This document shows, in pieces, positions 36,748 through 44,710 of a DNA stretch of 64,000 nt (its first letter is position 1; every line of letters starts with the position of its first letter). Under the pieces are notes generated by a model. The model was not told the DNA's origin. It worked only from the letters and a program-made list of their open reading frames with translations, and searched no databases. A program made the position numbers and the translations under genes. This DNA comes from Muribaculaceae bacterium (GTDB taxonomy: Bacteria; Bacteroidota; Bacteroidia; Bacteroidales; Muribaculaceae). The stretch covers positions 26,666-90,665 of the forward strand of contig WGUO01000012.1 in assembly GCA_014867205.1 (NCBI GenBank), written 5' to 3'.

Positions 36748-38451
36748 CTATACAAACATCAATACCATTGCGACGCCCATCAGTATGAGCAGGGTGTTGC
36801 CGATCGCGTATGTTACGGTGTAACCCATGGCTGGGATAGAACTGTTGATCGACGAAGTGATTGCTCCGAGCGATGCCGTGGTTGTTCTGGCGCCGGCGCA
36901 ACATCCGAGATTTATGGCCGGGTGGAACTTGAAGACTTTAGCGCCGATGATCATTGACAGCAGCAGCGGAACTGAGGTGGCGACAATACCCATGACGAAA
37001 AGCATGATGCCCACCTCCTTGATGCCGGATACAAATGTCGGGCCGCTCTGTATGCCTATGACGGCGATGAACATGTTGAGGCCGAGGTTATTCATCAGCC
37101 ACAGCGATGAGTCAGGGATGATTCCTACAGAGGGGCGTTTCGTGCGCAGCCATCCAAAGAAGAGGCCTGCGATCAGTGCGCCGCCGCTTGTAGAGAGGCT
37201 GACCGGGATCTTGCCGATCTTGAGGGTAAGCGCGCCGACTATGGCACCGATTACGATGGCAAGTGACACGAACACCATGTCGGTCGCCGTTGTGGGATGT
37301 TCCTCGCAGCCGATTGCCGGTGCGGCGAGTCTGACCTCCTGAGGGAGTCCCTCGATTGTCAGCATGTCGCCCTGCATGAGTCTCGTCTGAGCCAGAACAG
37401 GTATCTCGACGCCCCCCTGACGGGTTATGCCGCTTATCATCACGCCATACATGAACGGTTTCGAGCGAAGTTGGTCAACGGTTATTCCGGCTGTCTTCTT
37501 CATGACCATTACCTTTGTCTTCTCGACATTGAATGTAAGCAGTCTGGCGTCGTCGACCTCAGGGCCGATCCAGCTTTCATCCTCGATTATGAATTCATGC
37601 CTCCCGCTGAGCACAATCTCGTCGCCGAGTTTGACCTGAAGGTCGGATGTGGGGTCTGAGACGCTGCCGTCGGCAGTGCGTATACGCTCCACGAAAAGAC
37701 GGCGTCCCATGCTCTGGAAGTGTGCCTCAATCTGACTGACGGTCTGTGGAGTGGAGAAATGGTCGGCTGTCACCTTGTATGCCCTGAAGGATATCGGACG
37801 GTTGCCGTTTACATATGCCGGATCGTCTGACAGGTCGGAGTGATTGAGCTCTTCCTCGAGTTCCTTGGTCTGCTGGCGCACTTTCTTAAGACCGCCGAGC
37901 AGGGCAGGTCCGATATTGCCGAGCAGCCATGCCGATCCTATTGTCCCGAACACATAAGTCACGGCGTAGCACACAGGAATAAGGTCAATCCATGCTTTCT
38001 TCTGCTCGGGCGAGATGTCGAGAGTGCCGATTGTGTCTGTCCCGATTCCGATTACAGCAGAAATTGTCTGCGCGCCCGAGAAGAGACCCGTGGCTATCGC
38101 CGCGTTATAGTTCATGATCTTCGCGCATCCCCATGTCACAACAAGACACAGCACGCAGACAACACATGCGAAAATAACCTGTTTTATCCCCTGGCCCTTC
38201 AATGCGGCGGCAAACTGAGGTCCGCATTTATATCCAATGGCGAAAAGGAACAAAAGGAAGAAAAGCGATTTCAACGGGGCACCTATAGGTATGTCCATCT
38301 GACCCACGAGCACGCCGACAAGCAGCACAGATGTGACTGTGCCTAATGAGAACGACTTATACTTCAGCTTGCCGATGAGAAAGCCGATTCCGATGGTGAG
38401 GAATATCGGAATAGAAGGATAGGTACGGAATGTTTCTACTAACCAAGACAT
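36748..38451 (-). CDS. aspT: Aspartate-alanine antiporter AspT
   Basis: 567 aa from the ATG at 38451. An open frame extends 88 codons further but is not protein-like, whereas MSWLVETFRTYPSIPIFLTIG begins the family. Two membrane halves (about residues 8-160 and 390-567, each of about five helices) flank a cytosolic region with TrkA-C-like domains (about 200-370). The conserved GYKCGPQF and AIGIQSGPTF segments lie in equivalent positions of the two halves. The electrogenic exchange of aspartate for alanine, coupled to AspD, generates proton-motive force (known from Tetragenococcus). Confidence 0.93.
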   Translation of the reverse strand: MSWLVETFRTYPSIPIFLTIGIGFLIGKLKYKSFSLGTVTSVLLVGVLVGQMDIPIGAPLKSLFFLLFLFAIGYKCGPQFAAALKGQGIKQVIFACVVCVLCLVVTWGCAKIMNYNAAIATGLFSGAQTISAVIGIGTDTIGTLDISPEQKKAWIDLIPVCYAVTYVFGTIGSAWLLGNIGPALLGGLKKVRQQTKELEEELNHSDLSDDPAYVNGNRPISFRAYKVTADHFSTPQTVSQIEAHFQSMGRRLFVERIRTADGSVSDPTSDLQVKLGDEIVLSGRHEFIIEDESWIGPEVDDARLLTFNVEKTKVMVMKKTAGITVDQLRSKPFMYGVMISGITRQGGVEIPVLAQTRLMQGDMLTIEGLPQEVRLAAPAIGCEEHPTTATDMVFVSLAIVIGAIVGALTLKIGKIPVSLSTSGGALIAGLFFGWLRTKRPSVGIIPDSSLWLMNNLGLNMFIAVIGIQSGPTFVSGIKEVGIMLFVMGIVATSVPLLLSMIIGAKVFKFHPAINLGCCAGARTTTASLGAITSSINSSIPAMGYTVTYAIGNTLLILMGVAMVLMFV

Positions 38452-38514
38452 AGTATTTGTGTTTTTCAGTGAGTGCTTTTGCCGTAAATACGGTCTGGGC
38501 CGTGTCATAAGAAG

Positions 38515-38549
38515 AAGGTGAGATATAGCGTGACGCCATATCTCACCTT
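38515..38549 (+). terminator. Hairpin upstream of aspT, terminator-like on the plus strand
   Basis: Perfect 12-bp arms AAGGTGAGATAT and ATATCTCACCTT with an 11-nt loop. The T-rich tail (TTTTATAACATTTG) is on the plus strand, opposite to aspT, where no plus gene is seen. On the minus strand it would sit in the aspT leader. Confidence 0.6.
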
Positions 38550-38580
38550 TTATAACATTTGCGCGGTAATCTTGTTTTTT

Positions 38581-38765
38581 AAGTAGTTGCAAAAAATTAA
38601 ACGATATATAAGTGGTTGCAAATCTTGAACTATAAAACTTGTTCTTTTCGATTGCTTTTGCCTTGGCGTTCAGTCGAATATCAGCATATTCTCCTTCTCT
38701 CCGCGACAAAATCAATTCGAAAATAACTACGTTTTATATGTTCATTAATTTTTCGCAACTACTTA
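38581..38765. repeat. 20-bp inverted repeat enclosing 145 bp
   Basis: AAGTAGTTGC-AAAAAATTAA (from 38581) faces its complement TTAATTTTTCGCAACTACTT (38746-38765) with one difference. A partial third copy, AAGTGGTTGCAAAT, is at 38610. The enclosed AT-rich sequence has no supported ORF. The region upstream of aspT (38,452-38,828) holds nothing else I can name. Confidence 0.65.
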
Positions 38766-38828
38766 GCAGTGTAAATAATGTTTAGCCGGATATGGAATCT
38801 GGCATGCCTCTCGATATTCACTGTTGCC

Positions 38829-39797
38829 TTAGAACGGCTTGCGGTATTTCTCGGGATTCTGAATCTCGTCAAGAATCGAGAGGTAGGATGCGAATCGGCT
38901 TTCGGAGATGTAATGGTCCTCGACAGCGGGAATGACGGCGCAGCCCGGCTCGCCGGTGTGCTTGCAGTCTCCATACCTGCAGTCGCGAGAGGCCCTGAAG
39001 ATCTCGGGGAAGAAGTGCGAGACCTCATCTGCCTTGAAGTCGATAGTGCCGAATCCCCTGATGCCGGGCACGTCGATCAGTTCGCCACCACCCGGCAGGT
39101 CCACCATCTCAGAGAATGTTGTGGTATGCATGCCCTGATGGTGTATGTCAGATATCTTTCCGGTCTTCAGATGGGCGCCCGGCACGAGCGCGTTTATAAG
39201 CGACGACTTTCCCACGCCGCTGTTGCCTGCGAGGAGAGTCACCTTGTCATGCAGCAGAGTTCTTAGCGCCTCGATGCCATGTCCTGTCTGTGCCGACACC
39301 TCGGCTACATCGTAGCCCACAGATGTGTAGAGAATCCTCATGCCCTCGGCGAGCTCGCGGTCATCATCGTCCCAGATGTCGCTCTTGTTCATGATGATCA
39401 TGGCCGGAACGTTGTATGCCTCGGCCGTAGCAAGGAAGCGGTCGATGAATGTGGTCGGCGTCGAGGGCTCGCGCAGAGAGATGACCAGGGCCGCGAGGTC
39501 GAGGTTGGCCGCAAGGATGTGTGACTCCTTTGACAGGTTGGAGGCCCTGCGTATTATATAGTTGCGGCGTGTATCTATTGCCGTGATGTAGTCTGCGTCG
39601 TCGGCCGCCTTGGTCACAGTGACGCGGTCGCCCACAGCCACCGGGTTGGTGGTGCGTATGCCCTTGATGCGGAAATTTCCCTTGACTCGGCAGTTCACCT
39701 CGTCGGTACCTTCGTCAAGACGCACCATATAGCTGCTGCCCGTATTGCGGACCACGACTCCTTTCCGGCTCTCGCCGCTTATGATAGTTTTCTTCAT
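38829..39797 (-). CDS. rsgA: Ribosome small-subunit GTPase RsgA
   Basis: 322 aa from the ATG at 39797. The longer frame (start 39818) overlaps the promoter, so it is rejected. An OB-fold (about residues 1-70), the circularly permuted GTPase with NKSD (G4) before GNSGVGKSSLINAL (G1) and DVPGIRGFG (G3), and the C-terminal zinc-type Cys/His knuckle CRYGDCKHTGEPGC are all present. It checks 30S maturation in the cytoplasm. The predicted mRNA is nearly leaderless. Confidence 0.96.
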   Translation of the reverse strand: MKKTIISGESRKGVVVRNTGSSYMVRLDEGTDEVNCRVKGNFRIKGIRTTNPVAVGDRVTVTKAADDADYITAIDTRRNYIIRRASNLSKESHILAANLDLAALVISLREPSTPTTFIDRFLATAEAYNVPAMIIMNKSDIWDDDDRELAEGMRILYTSVGYDVAEVSAQTGHGIEALRTLLHDKVTLLAGNSGVGKSSLINALVPGAHLKTGKISDIHHQGMHTTTFSEMVDLPGGGELIDVPGIRGFGTIDFKADEVSHFFPEIFRASRDCRYGDCKHTGEPGCAVIPAVEDHYISESRFASYLSILDEIQNPEKYRKPF

Positions 39798-39804
39798 TTC
39801 ATTG

Positions 39805-39835
39805 CAAATATACCACATATTTCCAATAATTCAAA
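39805..39835 (-). promoter_or_regulatory. rsgA promoter
   Basis: On the minus strand, TTTG (39832-39835), 19 bp, TATATTTG (39805-39812): exact consensus. The box ends 8 bp before the ATG at 39797, which decides that start and predicts a leader of only a few bases. Confidence 0.82.
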
Positions 39836-39915
39836 AAACAAGTCTATGCATGCTGATTTTTAACAAAAATAGTTTTTATTTGTTTAAATAATGAAAATTG
39901 TAATTGGCTGCGAAA

Positions 39916-39975
39916 ATTAATGCAGTATTCTACAGTTGCATTAATCGTTTATTTTTTCGCAGTTGCTTAATGCAA
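39916..39975. promoter_or_regulatory. Three TTAATGCA motifs in alternating orientation
   Basis: TTAATGCA at 39917-39924 and 39967-39974, and its complement TGCATTAA at 39937-39944. They lie in the AT-rich divergent region between rsgA and the winged-helix gene and could be a regulator's operator. Nothing else is recognised between 39,836 and 40,050. Confidence 0.45.
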
Positions 39976-40062
39976 TTATCAGTAATATTCTTTAGAAGTG
40001 CAATATTTTGCGCTTCGACAAGTATCTATAATTGTAAAAATGCGGTTTTTTAACAAAAAATT

Positions 40063-40096
40063 TTGATAAGTGTCAAAAAATTCGCAACTTTGCAAT
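40063..40096 (+). promoter_or_regulatory. Promoter of the winged-helix gene
   Basis: TTTG then 19 bp then CAACTTTG, one mismatch from TAnnTTTG, about 35 bp before the ATG. Confidence 0.6.
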
Positions 40097-40131
40097 CGAA
40101 ATGCGATAACGTTTAACTAAAATTTAAAAAA

Positions 40132-40338
40132 ATGAACATTGAATCAATTGGTACTTGGGCCGGAGAGGTCTACAAGGCACTCGAGAATTCAGACACACAC
40201 ATGCTCGGTATGAAGGGTCTCAAGAAAGTTACCAAACTTAAGAAAGATGAGACAATGGCCGCACTCGGCTGGCTTGGCCGTGAGGGCAAGATCGTTCTGA
40301 CCGAGAACGACGAGGAGCTCGTTGTGTCGCTCGTATAA
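40132..40338 (+). CDS. Small winged-helix protein (DUF2582-like)
   Basis: 68 aa, the whole of a winged-helix domain: helices in IGTWAGEVYKALEN and LKKVTKLKKDETMAALGWLGREGKI, then the wing VLTENDEELVVSLV. It resembles the DUF2582 family common in Bacteroidales, which is thought to bind nucleic acid, but the target is unknown. It has its own promoter and terminator, and the codon use looks highly expressed. Confidence 0.85.
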   Translation: MNIESIGTWAGEVYKALENSDTHMLGMKGLKKVTKLKKDETMAALGWLGREGKIVLTENDEELVVSLV

Positions 40339-40391
40339 GAGTCTTACCGCGTGAGATAGAAGTCCGTCGCGGCTGTAAGGCTGGCGGATAT

Positions 40392-40439
40392 GACAGAAAA
40401 CAACAGGGGACCGCTCATACCGAACGGCCCCTTGCTGTC
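40392..40439. terminator. Bidirectional terminator between convergent genes
   Basis: CAGGGG-A-CCG (40404-40413) pairs with CGGCCCCTTG (40425-40434). GACAG/CTGTC extends the stem. It serves the winged-helix gene and the opposing TonB-like gene. Confidence 0.75.
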
Positions 40440-40460
40440 TCTATTCTAAATCCAAGTATG

Positions 40461-40907
40461 CTATCTCCTGAAAGGCACTGACCAGACCACACGAGTCGGT
40501 ACGGGCTGGCCGTTTAATTTGCCGGGTGTCCATTCGGGCATCAGTGACAGTACGCGTATCGCCTCCTTGTTGAGCGAGGGCTCTACACCGCGCAACACAG
40601 ATATATGGCTTATCGAGCCGTCGGTGTTTACCACGAACGAGCAGGTGACGCGTCCCTGTATCCTGCGGCTATAGGCTTCCTTGGGATACTCGCGTGTGTT
40701 GTTGATGAATCTCATCAGATGACTGTCACCGCCCGGGAAACTCGGCTTTTCGGTGACATAGTCATATTCAAATACCTCCATATAGGTCACGCTCCCTGTC
40801 GGGGTCCTGCCTATGTTGACCCTGCAGGTCTGGGCGAGCGTCTGGCCGGGGACGAATGCCGCGCCGAGGCCGAGTGACAACAGTATATAGTGGAATAGTC
40901 GTGCCAT
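40461..40907 (-). CDS. Secreted TonB C-terminal-domain protein
   Basis: 148 aa. The signal peptide is at residues 1-25 (FHYILLSLGLGAAFVPGQTLAQ). The rest is a TonB C-terminal domain: PSFPGGDSHLMRFINNTREYPKEA, the GRVTCSFVVNTDGSISHISVLRGV core, and PEWTPGKLNGQPVPTRV. It lacks the membrane anchor and Pro-rich spacer of true TonB, so it is a periplasmic TonB-like protein of unknown role, common in Bacteroidales. Confidence 0.88.
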   Translation of the reverse strand: MARLFHYILLSLGLGAAFVPGQTLAQTCRVNIGRTPTGSVTYMEVFEYDYVTEKPSFPGGDSHLMRFINNTREYPKEAYSRRIQGRVTCSFVVNTDGSISHISVLRGVEPSLNKEAIRVLSLMPEWTPGKLNGQPVPTRVVWSVPFRR

Positions 40908-41038
40908 TTCTGAATATAGTTTGACTGCGTGGAAGCCTGCGGATTCAGAAGTCCCGGCCTCCCGTTAGTACATTGCAAAATTATAAGGTTGGCATGACAT
41001 ATACAACCTCTGAATGTTTAATAATAGTTAATTATTGT

Positions 41039-41185
41039 TTAGGTTTTAATGTTTAGAGTTGAGAGAATAGGGTAATCGCACTGGGGGAGGTATAAGTCAT
41101 ATAAGTCATATAAGTCATATAAGACGTATAAGACGTATAAGTCGTATAAACCTTAAGACTATGCCCACTAAACCCTAAACTCTAA
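41039..41185. repeat. Inverted arms around a 9-bp tandem array
   Basis: Six 9-bp units (TATAAGTCA x3, TATAAGACG x2, TATAAGTCG) fill 41091-41144. They are flanked by TTTAGAGTT on the left (near 41051) and its complement AACTCTAAA on the right (near 41173), with further degenerate TTTAGG/CCTAAA units outside. Confidence 0.85.
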
Positions 41186-41231
41186 ACCCCTCTATACATA
41201 CTATATCCCCGTGCGATTCGTTAAATGATAG

Positions 41232-42257
41232 ATGAAGTTAGCGAAAAAGATCATAACCGGACTGACTGTGACTGCTGTGTGTGTTCTCCCGGCTCAGGCC
41301 GAGAATACGAGCGATGCCTACAGTTTCCTCAATATACCCACCTCCTCGCATGTCTTTGGACTTGGCGGCAACAATATCGCCATCATCGACGACGACGTAA
41401 CGCTTGCCGACCAGAATCCGGCTCTGATCGGTCCCGAGCTTGAGAAACAGGTCGCCGTGAACTACATGTACTATATGAGTTCGGGTATTTTCGCCGGGAT
41501 TCGCTACGGCATGGGTGCCGGTGAGCACAGCGCCTGGTCAATCGGTCTCCGCTATATGAATTACGGCAAGTTCGACGGATATGACGAGTTCGGCACTCCC
41601 ACAGGCTCGTTCACACCCTCGGATGTTATAGTGGAGGCAACATATTCTCGCGACATCAACGACCGCTGGCGTGGAGGCGTCAACCTCAAGATGGCCTATA
41701 GCGGCTACGAACAGTACACCGCCTTTGCGATTGCAGCGGACCTTGGCGTCAATTACTACGACCCTGAGCATGACCTCTCGTTCTCGGCCGTCCTGAGGAA
41801 TATGGGTGGTCAGGTCAAGCGTTTCGACAAGCGTTACGCCCGCGTTCCATTTGACATACAACTCGGATATATGCAGGGTATAGGCATGTCGCCATTTGCC
41901 ATCAGCATCACCGCCAACAACCTTACCCGCTGGAACATACCCTACTATAACTATAATGACAAGGACGAAGGTGAACTGCTTGAGGAGAAGAAGGGCTTTT
42001 TCACCAACTTCTTCAGACACCTCATATTCGGCCTGCAGTATCAGCCCTCAGAGAAGTTCTACGTCTGTCTGGCCTATAACTATAAGACACACACCGACAT
42101 GTCAGCGTTCAAAAGTTCGTTCCTGTCAGGATTTTCCCTTGGCCTCGGTTTCAAGACAAGGGGATTCTCACTCGGTGCCTCCTATGCGATGCCCCACAAG
42201 GCTGCCTCGACGCTTATGATAAATCTCAGTTGCTCGATCGGCGAACTGATGCACTGA
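41232..42257 (+). CDS. porQ: PorQ-like type IX secretion outer-membrane protein
   Basis: 341 aa. The signal peptide ends at PAQA (about residue 23). The remainder is an outer-membrane beta-barrel with the PorQ/PorV-type start SDAYSFLNIPTSSHVFGLGGNNIAIIDDDVTLADQNPALIG. In Porphyromonas, PorQ is part of the type IX secretion attachment complex at the outer membrane (family knowledge). No other T9SS gene is adjacent. Its ATG follows the 41.1-kb repeat element by about 50 bp. Confidence 0.87.
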   Translation: MKLAKKIITGLTVTAVCVLPAQAENTSDAYSFLNIPTSSHVFGLGGNNIAIIDDDVTLADQNPALIGPELEKQVAVNYMYYMSSGIFAGIRYGMGAGEHSAWSIGLRYMNYGKFDGYDEFGTPTGSFTPSDVIVEATYSRDINDRWRGGVNLKMAYSGYEQYTAFAIAADLGVNYYDPEHDLSFSAVLRNMGGQVKRFDKRYARVPFDIQLGYMQGIGMSPFAISITANNLTRWNIPYYNYNDKDEGELLEEKKGFFTNFFRHLIFGLQYQPSEKFYVCLAYNYKTHTDMSAFKSSFLSGFSLGLGFKTRGFSLGASYAMPHKAASTLMINLSCSIGELMH

Positions 42258-42275
42258 TGCGCCAGGCCCTGACTA

Positions 42276-43046
42276 TTACAGTTCGGCCAGTGCGTCGCTC
42301 AGAATGTGCTCCAGGTCGGGTGCCGATATCTTGACAGTCAGTTTTCCCCCTTTCGCCACTGAGATACCTCCCGTTTCCTCACTGACTATAATGCACACCG
42401 CGTCGGTTTCCTGGCTCATTCCGAGTGCGGCGCGGTGACGCAGTCCCAGATTCTTCGGAATATTCATGTCGTGGCTTACCGGCAGTATGCATCCGGCGGC
42501 CTTGATGCGATGGTTGGCAATTATCATCGCACCGTCGTGGAGCGGGGAGTTCTTGAAAAAGATATTCTCGATCAGACGCACGTTCACGTCGGCGTCAATC
42601 ATGTCGCCTGTCTTCTCGAAGTCGCCCAGAGGCACCTTGCGCTGAAACACTATCAGTGCGCCGGTCTTTGACTTTGACATTGACATGCAGGCATACACCA
42701 CGGCCATAATCTCGGCGTGATAGCGGTCATTGGCCTTTTCGTGGCGGAACATGCGCATCACGTGCCGCAGATTGCCGTGGGCCCCAATATCTATCAGGAA
42801 TCGCTTTATCTGGTCCTGGAACAGGATTACAAGTACAATCAGGCCGATGCTCATGAACTTGTCGACTATCGTTCCAGTGAGGCGCAGGTCGAAGATCTCA
42901 TAAGCCACTACCCACACCACGATGAATGCGAGCACGCCGTAGAAAAGCGAAAGCGTGCCGCTGCTCTTCATCAGCCTGTATAGATAGTAGAGCATCAATG
43001 CCACTATCAGAATGTCTATTGCGTCTTTGACTCCGAATTCGATCAT
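42276..43046 (-). CDS. cdaA: Diadenylate cyclase CdaA (c-di-AMP synthase)
   Basis: 256 aa. Three membrane helices lie in the first about 80 residues. The DAC domain carries the catalytic DGA (SPLHDGAMII) and RHR (GLRHRAALG) motifs. It makes c-di-AMP from two ATP at the inner membrane and controls osmolyte and potassium balance (family knowledge). It is downstream of folP on the same strand (48-bp gap), the usual Bacteroidota arrangement instead of cdaA-cdaR-glmM. Confidence 0.95.
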   Translation of the reverse strand: MIEFGVKDAIDILIVALMLYYLYRLMKSSGTLSLFYGVLAFIVVWVVAYEIFDLRLTGTIVDKFMSIGLIVLVILFQDQIKRFLIDIGAHGNLRHVMRMFRHEKANDRYHAEIMAVVYACMSMSKSKTGALIVFQRKVPLGDFEKTGDMIDADVNVRLIENIFFKNSPLHDGAMIIANHRIKAAGCILPVSHDMNIPKNLGLRHRAALGMSQETDAVCIIVSEETGGISVAKGGKLTVKISAPDLEHILSDALAEL

Positions 43047-43094
43047 GGATGAGGATAGGTTTTAGGTGTTATGTTTTAGGGGAGAGGGGTCAGG

Positions 43095-43982
43095 TCAAAA
43101 CATTTCGGTTGAGGTGTGGCCGGTGCGGTCGGTGACTGATATGGTACGTGACTGTTCGGGCCTGTTGCGGCGGTATGCCTCGAAAAGCCTGACGGTCTCG
43201 GCGGCCTCGCGCACGTCATGCACGCGGAGTATGTCCGCGCCGTTCATCAGTGCGATGGTGTTGAGCACGGTCGTGCCGTTGAGGGCGTTTTCGGGCGTCG
43301 TGTCGAGCTCGCGCCAGATCATCGTCTTGCGCGATATGCCGACAAGCAGCGGGCCGATGGCGCGGAAGGCCTTCAGAGCGCCGAGCAGGGCATAGTTCTG
43401 GTCGGTGGTCTTGGCGAAGCCGAAACCGGGGTCAACTATTACGTCGCATACCCCGAGCTGGTGCAGCCGGTCTGCCTTGAAGGCGAGGTCGCGCAGTGTT
43501 TCGGCCGCGACGTCATCGTAATCAGTCATCGACTGCATGGTGTCAGGCTTGCCGCGCATGTGCATCAGTATGTATGGAACGCGCAGCGCAGCCACCGTGT
43601 CAAACATCTCCGGGTCGAGGTCGCCGCCGCTGATGTCGTTGATGATGTCGGCGCCGAGGGCCACGCTCTCGCGCGCCACCGAGGCGCGGAACGTGTCGAC
43701 CGAGACGATGATGTCGGGGAACTCGCGGCGTATCGCCTCAAGGGCCGGCGCCACGCGGGCAAGTTCCTCGGCAGGGCTCACCTCGCCGGCACCGGGGCGC
43801 GACGAATAGCCCCCGAGGTCGATCATGTCGGCGCCGTCGGCTATCATCTGCGCCACGCGCGCCGTGACCTCGCCGCTCGCTGTGCGGCTTCCGGCATAGA
43901 AACTGTCGGGTGTGACATTCACGATTCCCATCACTGCCGGACGCTCCAGTGTCACAAGGCGTCCGCGGGTATTCAGCATCAT
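43095..43982 (-). CDS. folP: Dihydropteroate synthase
   Basis: 295 aa from the ATG at 43982; the frame extends 48 codons further upstream but without protein-like sequence. The TIM barrel carries GIVNVTPDSFYAG, DLGGYSSRPGA, ISVDTFRA-like VSVDTFRASVA, IINDISGG, and DPGFGFAKT. It joins p-aminobenzoate to dihydropterin pyrophosphate in folate synthesis and is the sulfonamide target. Pairing with cdaA on one transcript is conserved in the phylum. Confidence 0.96.
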   Translation of the reverse strand: MMLNTRGRLVTLERPAVMGIVNVTPDSFYAGSRTASGEVTARVAQMIADGADMIDLGGYSSRPGAGEVSPAEELARVAPALEAIRREFPDIIVSVDTFRASVARESVALGADIINDISGGDLDPEMFDTVAALRVPYILMHMRGKPDTMQSMTDYDDVAAETLRDLAFKADRLHQLGVCDVIVDPGFGFAKTTDQNYALLGALKAFRAIGPLLVGISRKTMIWRELDTTPENALNGTTVLNTIALMNGADILRVHDVREAAETVRLFEAYRRNRPEQSRTISVTDRTGHTSTEMF

Positions 43983-44027
43983 CTTTAAGCTTCGGTTTTG
44001 GTTTTCTATCGCGAATTTAGCACTTTT

Positions 44028-44059
44028 TTTGCTTATCTGAAATAAATTATGTAACTTTG
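44028..44059 (+). promoter_or_regulatory. rplS promoter
   Basis: TTTG (44028-44031), 20 bp, TAACTTTG (44052-44059). The leader to the ATG is about 65 nt. Confidence 0.75.
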
Positions 44060-44129
44060 CAGTCGATTTGCAATCTCTGGTAAGACATGGTGGCTTATTA
44101 AATTGCAAATAATAAAACAGATACAAGCA

Positions 44130-44495
44130 ATGGACTTAATTAAAATCGCAGAGGAGGCATTCGCCACTCCCAAAAAGAATTTTGATGATTTCGGCCCCGG
44201 CGACACCATCACAGTCGCTTACCGAATCAAAGAGGGTAACAAGGAGCGTATCCAGCAGTATCGCGGCGTCGTGATCAAGATCAACGGTCATGGCGACAAG
44301 AAGCGCTTTACCGTCCGCAAGATTTCCGACGGTATCGGCGTGGAGCGCATCTTCCCCATGGAGTCTCCGTTTATCGAGTCTGTCACCGTCAACAAGTACG
44401 GTAAGGTTCGTCGCGCGAAACTCTACTATCTCCGCAACCTCACCGGCAAAAAGGCCCGTATCAAGGAGCGTTTTGTCAAGAAGGCAGAGAAGTAA
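44130..44495 (+). CDS. rplS: Ribosomal protein L19
   Basis: 121 aa from MDLIKIAEEAF at 44130. A start at 44103 would add nine residues not found in the family. The conserved FGPGDTITVAYRIKEGNKERIQQYRG and FPMESPFIESV-type motifs and the basic end (KKARIKERFVKKAEK) are present. It sits at the 30S-50S interface. It is monocistronic. Confidence 0.97.
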   Translation: MDLIKIAEEAFATPKKNFDDFGPGDTITVAYRIKEGNKERIQQYRGVVIKINGHGDKKRFTVRKISDGIGVERIFPMESPFIESVTVNKYGKVRRAKLYYLRNLTGKKARIKERFVKKAEK

Positions 44496-44519
44496 TCAGC
44501 CAATTCGGAAAAATCAGGA

Positions 44520-44555
44520 CAGTCCGGCTCATCGCGAGCCGGACTGTTTAGTTTT
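44520..44555 (+). terminator. rplS terminator
   Basis: Perfect 11-bp arms CAGTCCGGCTC and GAGCCGGACTG, a 5-nt loop, tail TTTAGTTTT. Its tail contains the -33 box of the gpmI promoter. Confidence 0.92.
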
Positions 44556-44583
44556 GCCGTGTCAGGATTTTTTGTTAATTTTG
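44553..44583 (+). promoter_or_regulatory. gpmI promoter
   Basis: TTTG (44553-44556), 19 bp, TAATTTTG (44576-44583), exact consensus. It gives a leader of about 120 nt in which I see no clear fold. Confidence 0.78.
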
Positions 44584-44710
44584 CCGTCGAAAGGTAAAAA
44601 GTTGTTTTACGCAAATATATAGCCTGTCATTGTTTGTTTCTACATTGGTGTGTCGCCTCAGTGGCCGAACATGCCGCAACCCGAATTAAAGACAAAACAA
44701 GATATATAAG

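Noticed and set aside
38452..38715. Longer aspT start (88 extra codons)
   Set aside because: The extension contains a hairpin and AT-rich intergenic sequence and is not protein-like; family members begin near MSWLVETF.
39798..39818. Longer rsgA start adding MWYICNE
   Set aside because: The extra codons overlap the -7 box of a consensus promoter, so they would not be transcribed.
43983..44126. Longer folP start
   Set aside because: The extension covers the divergent rplS promoter region and has no family similarity.
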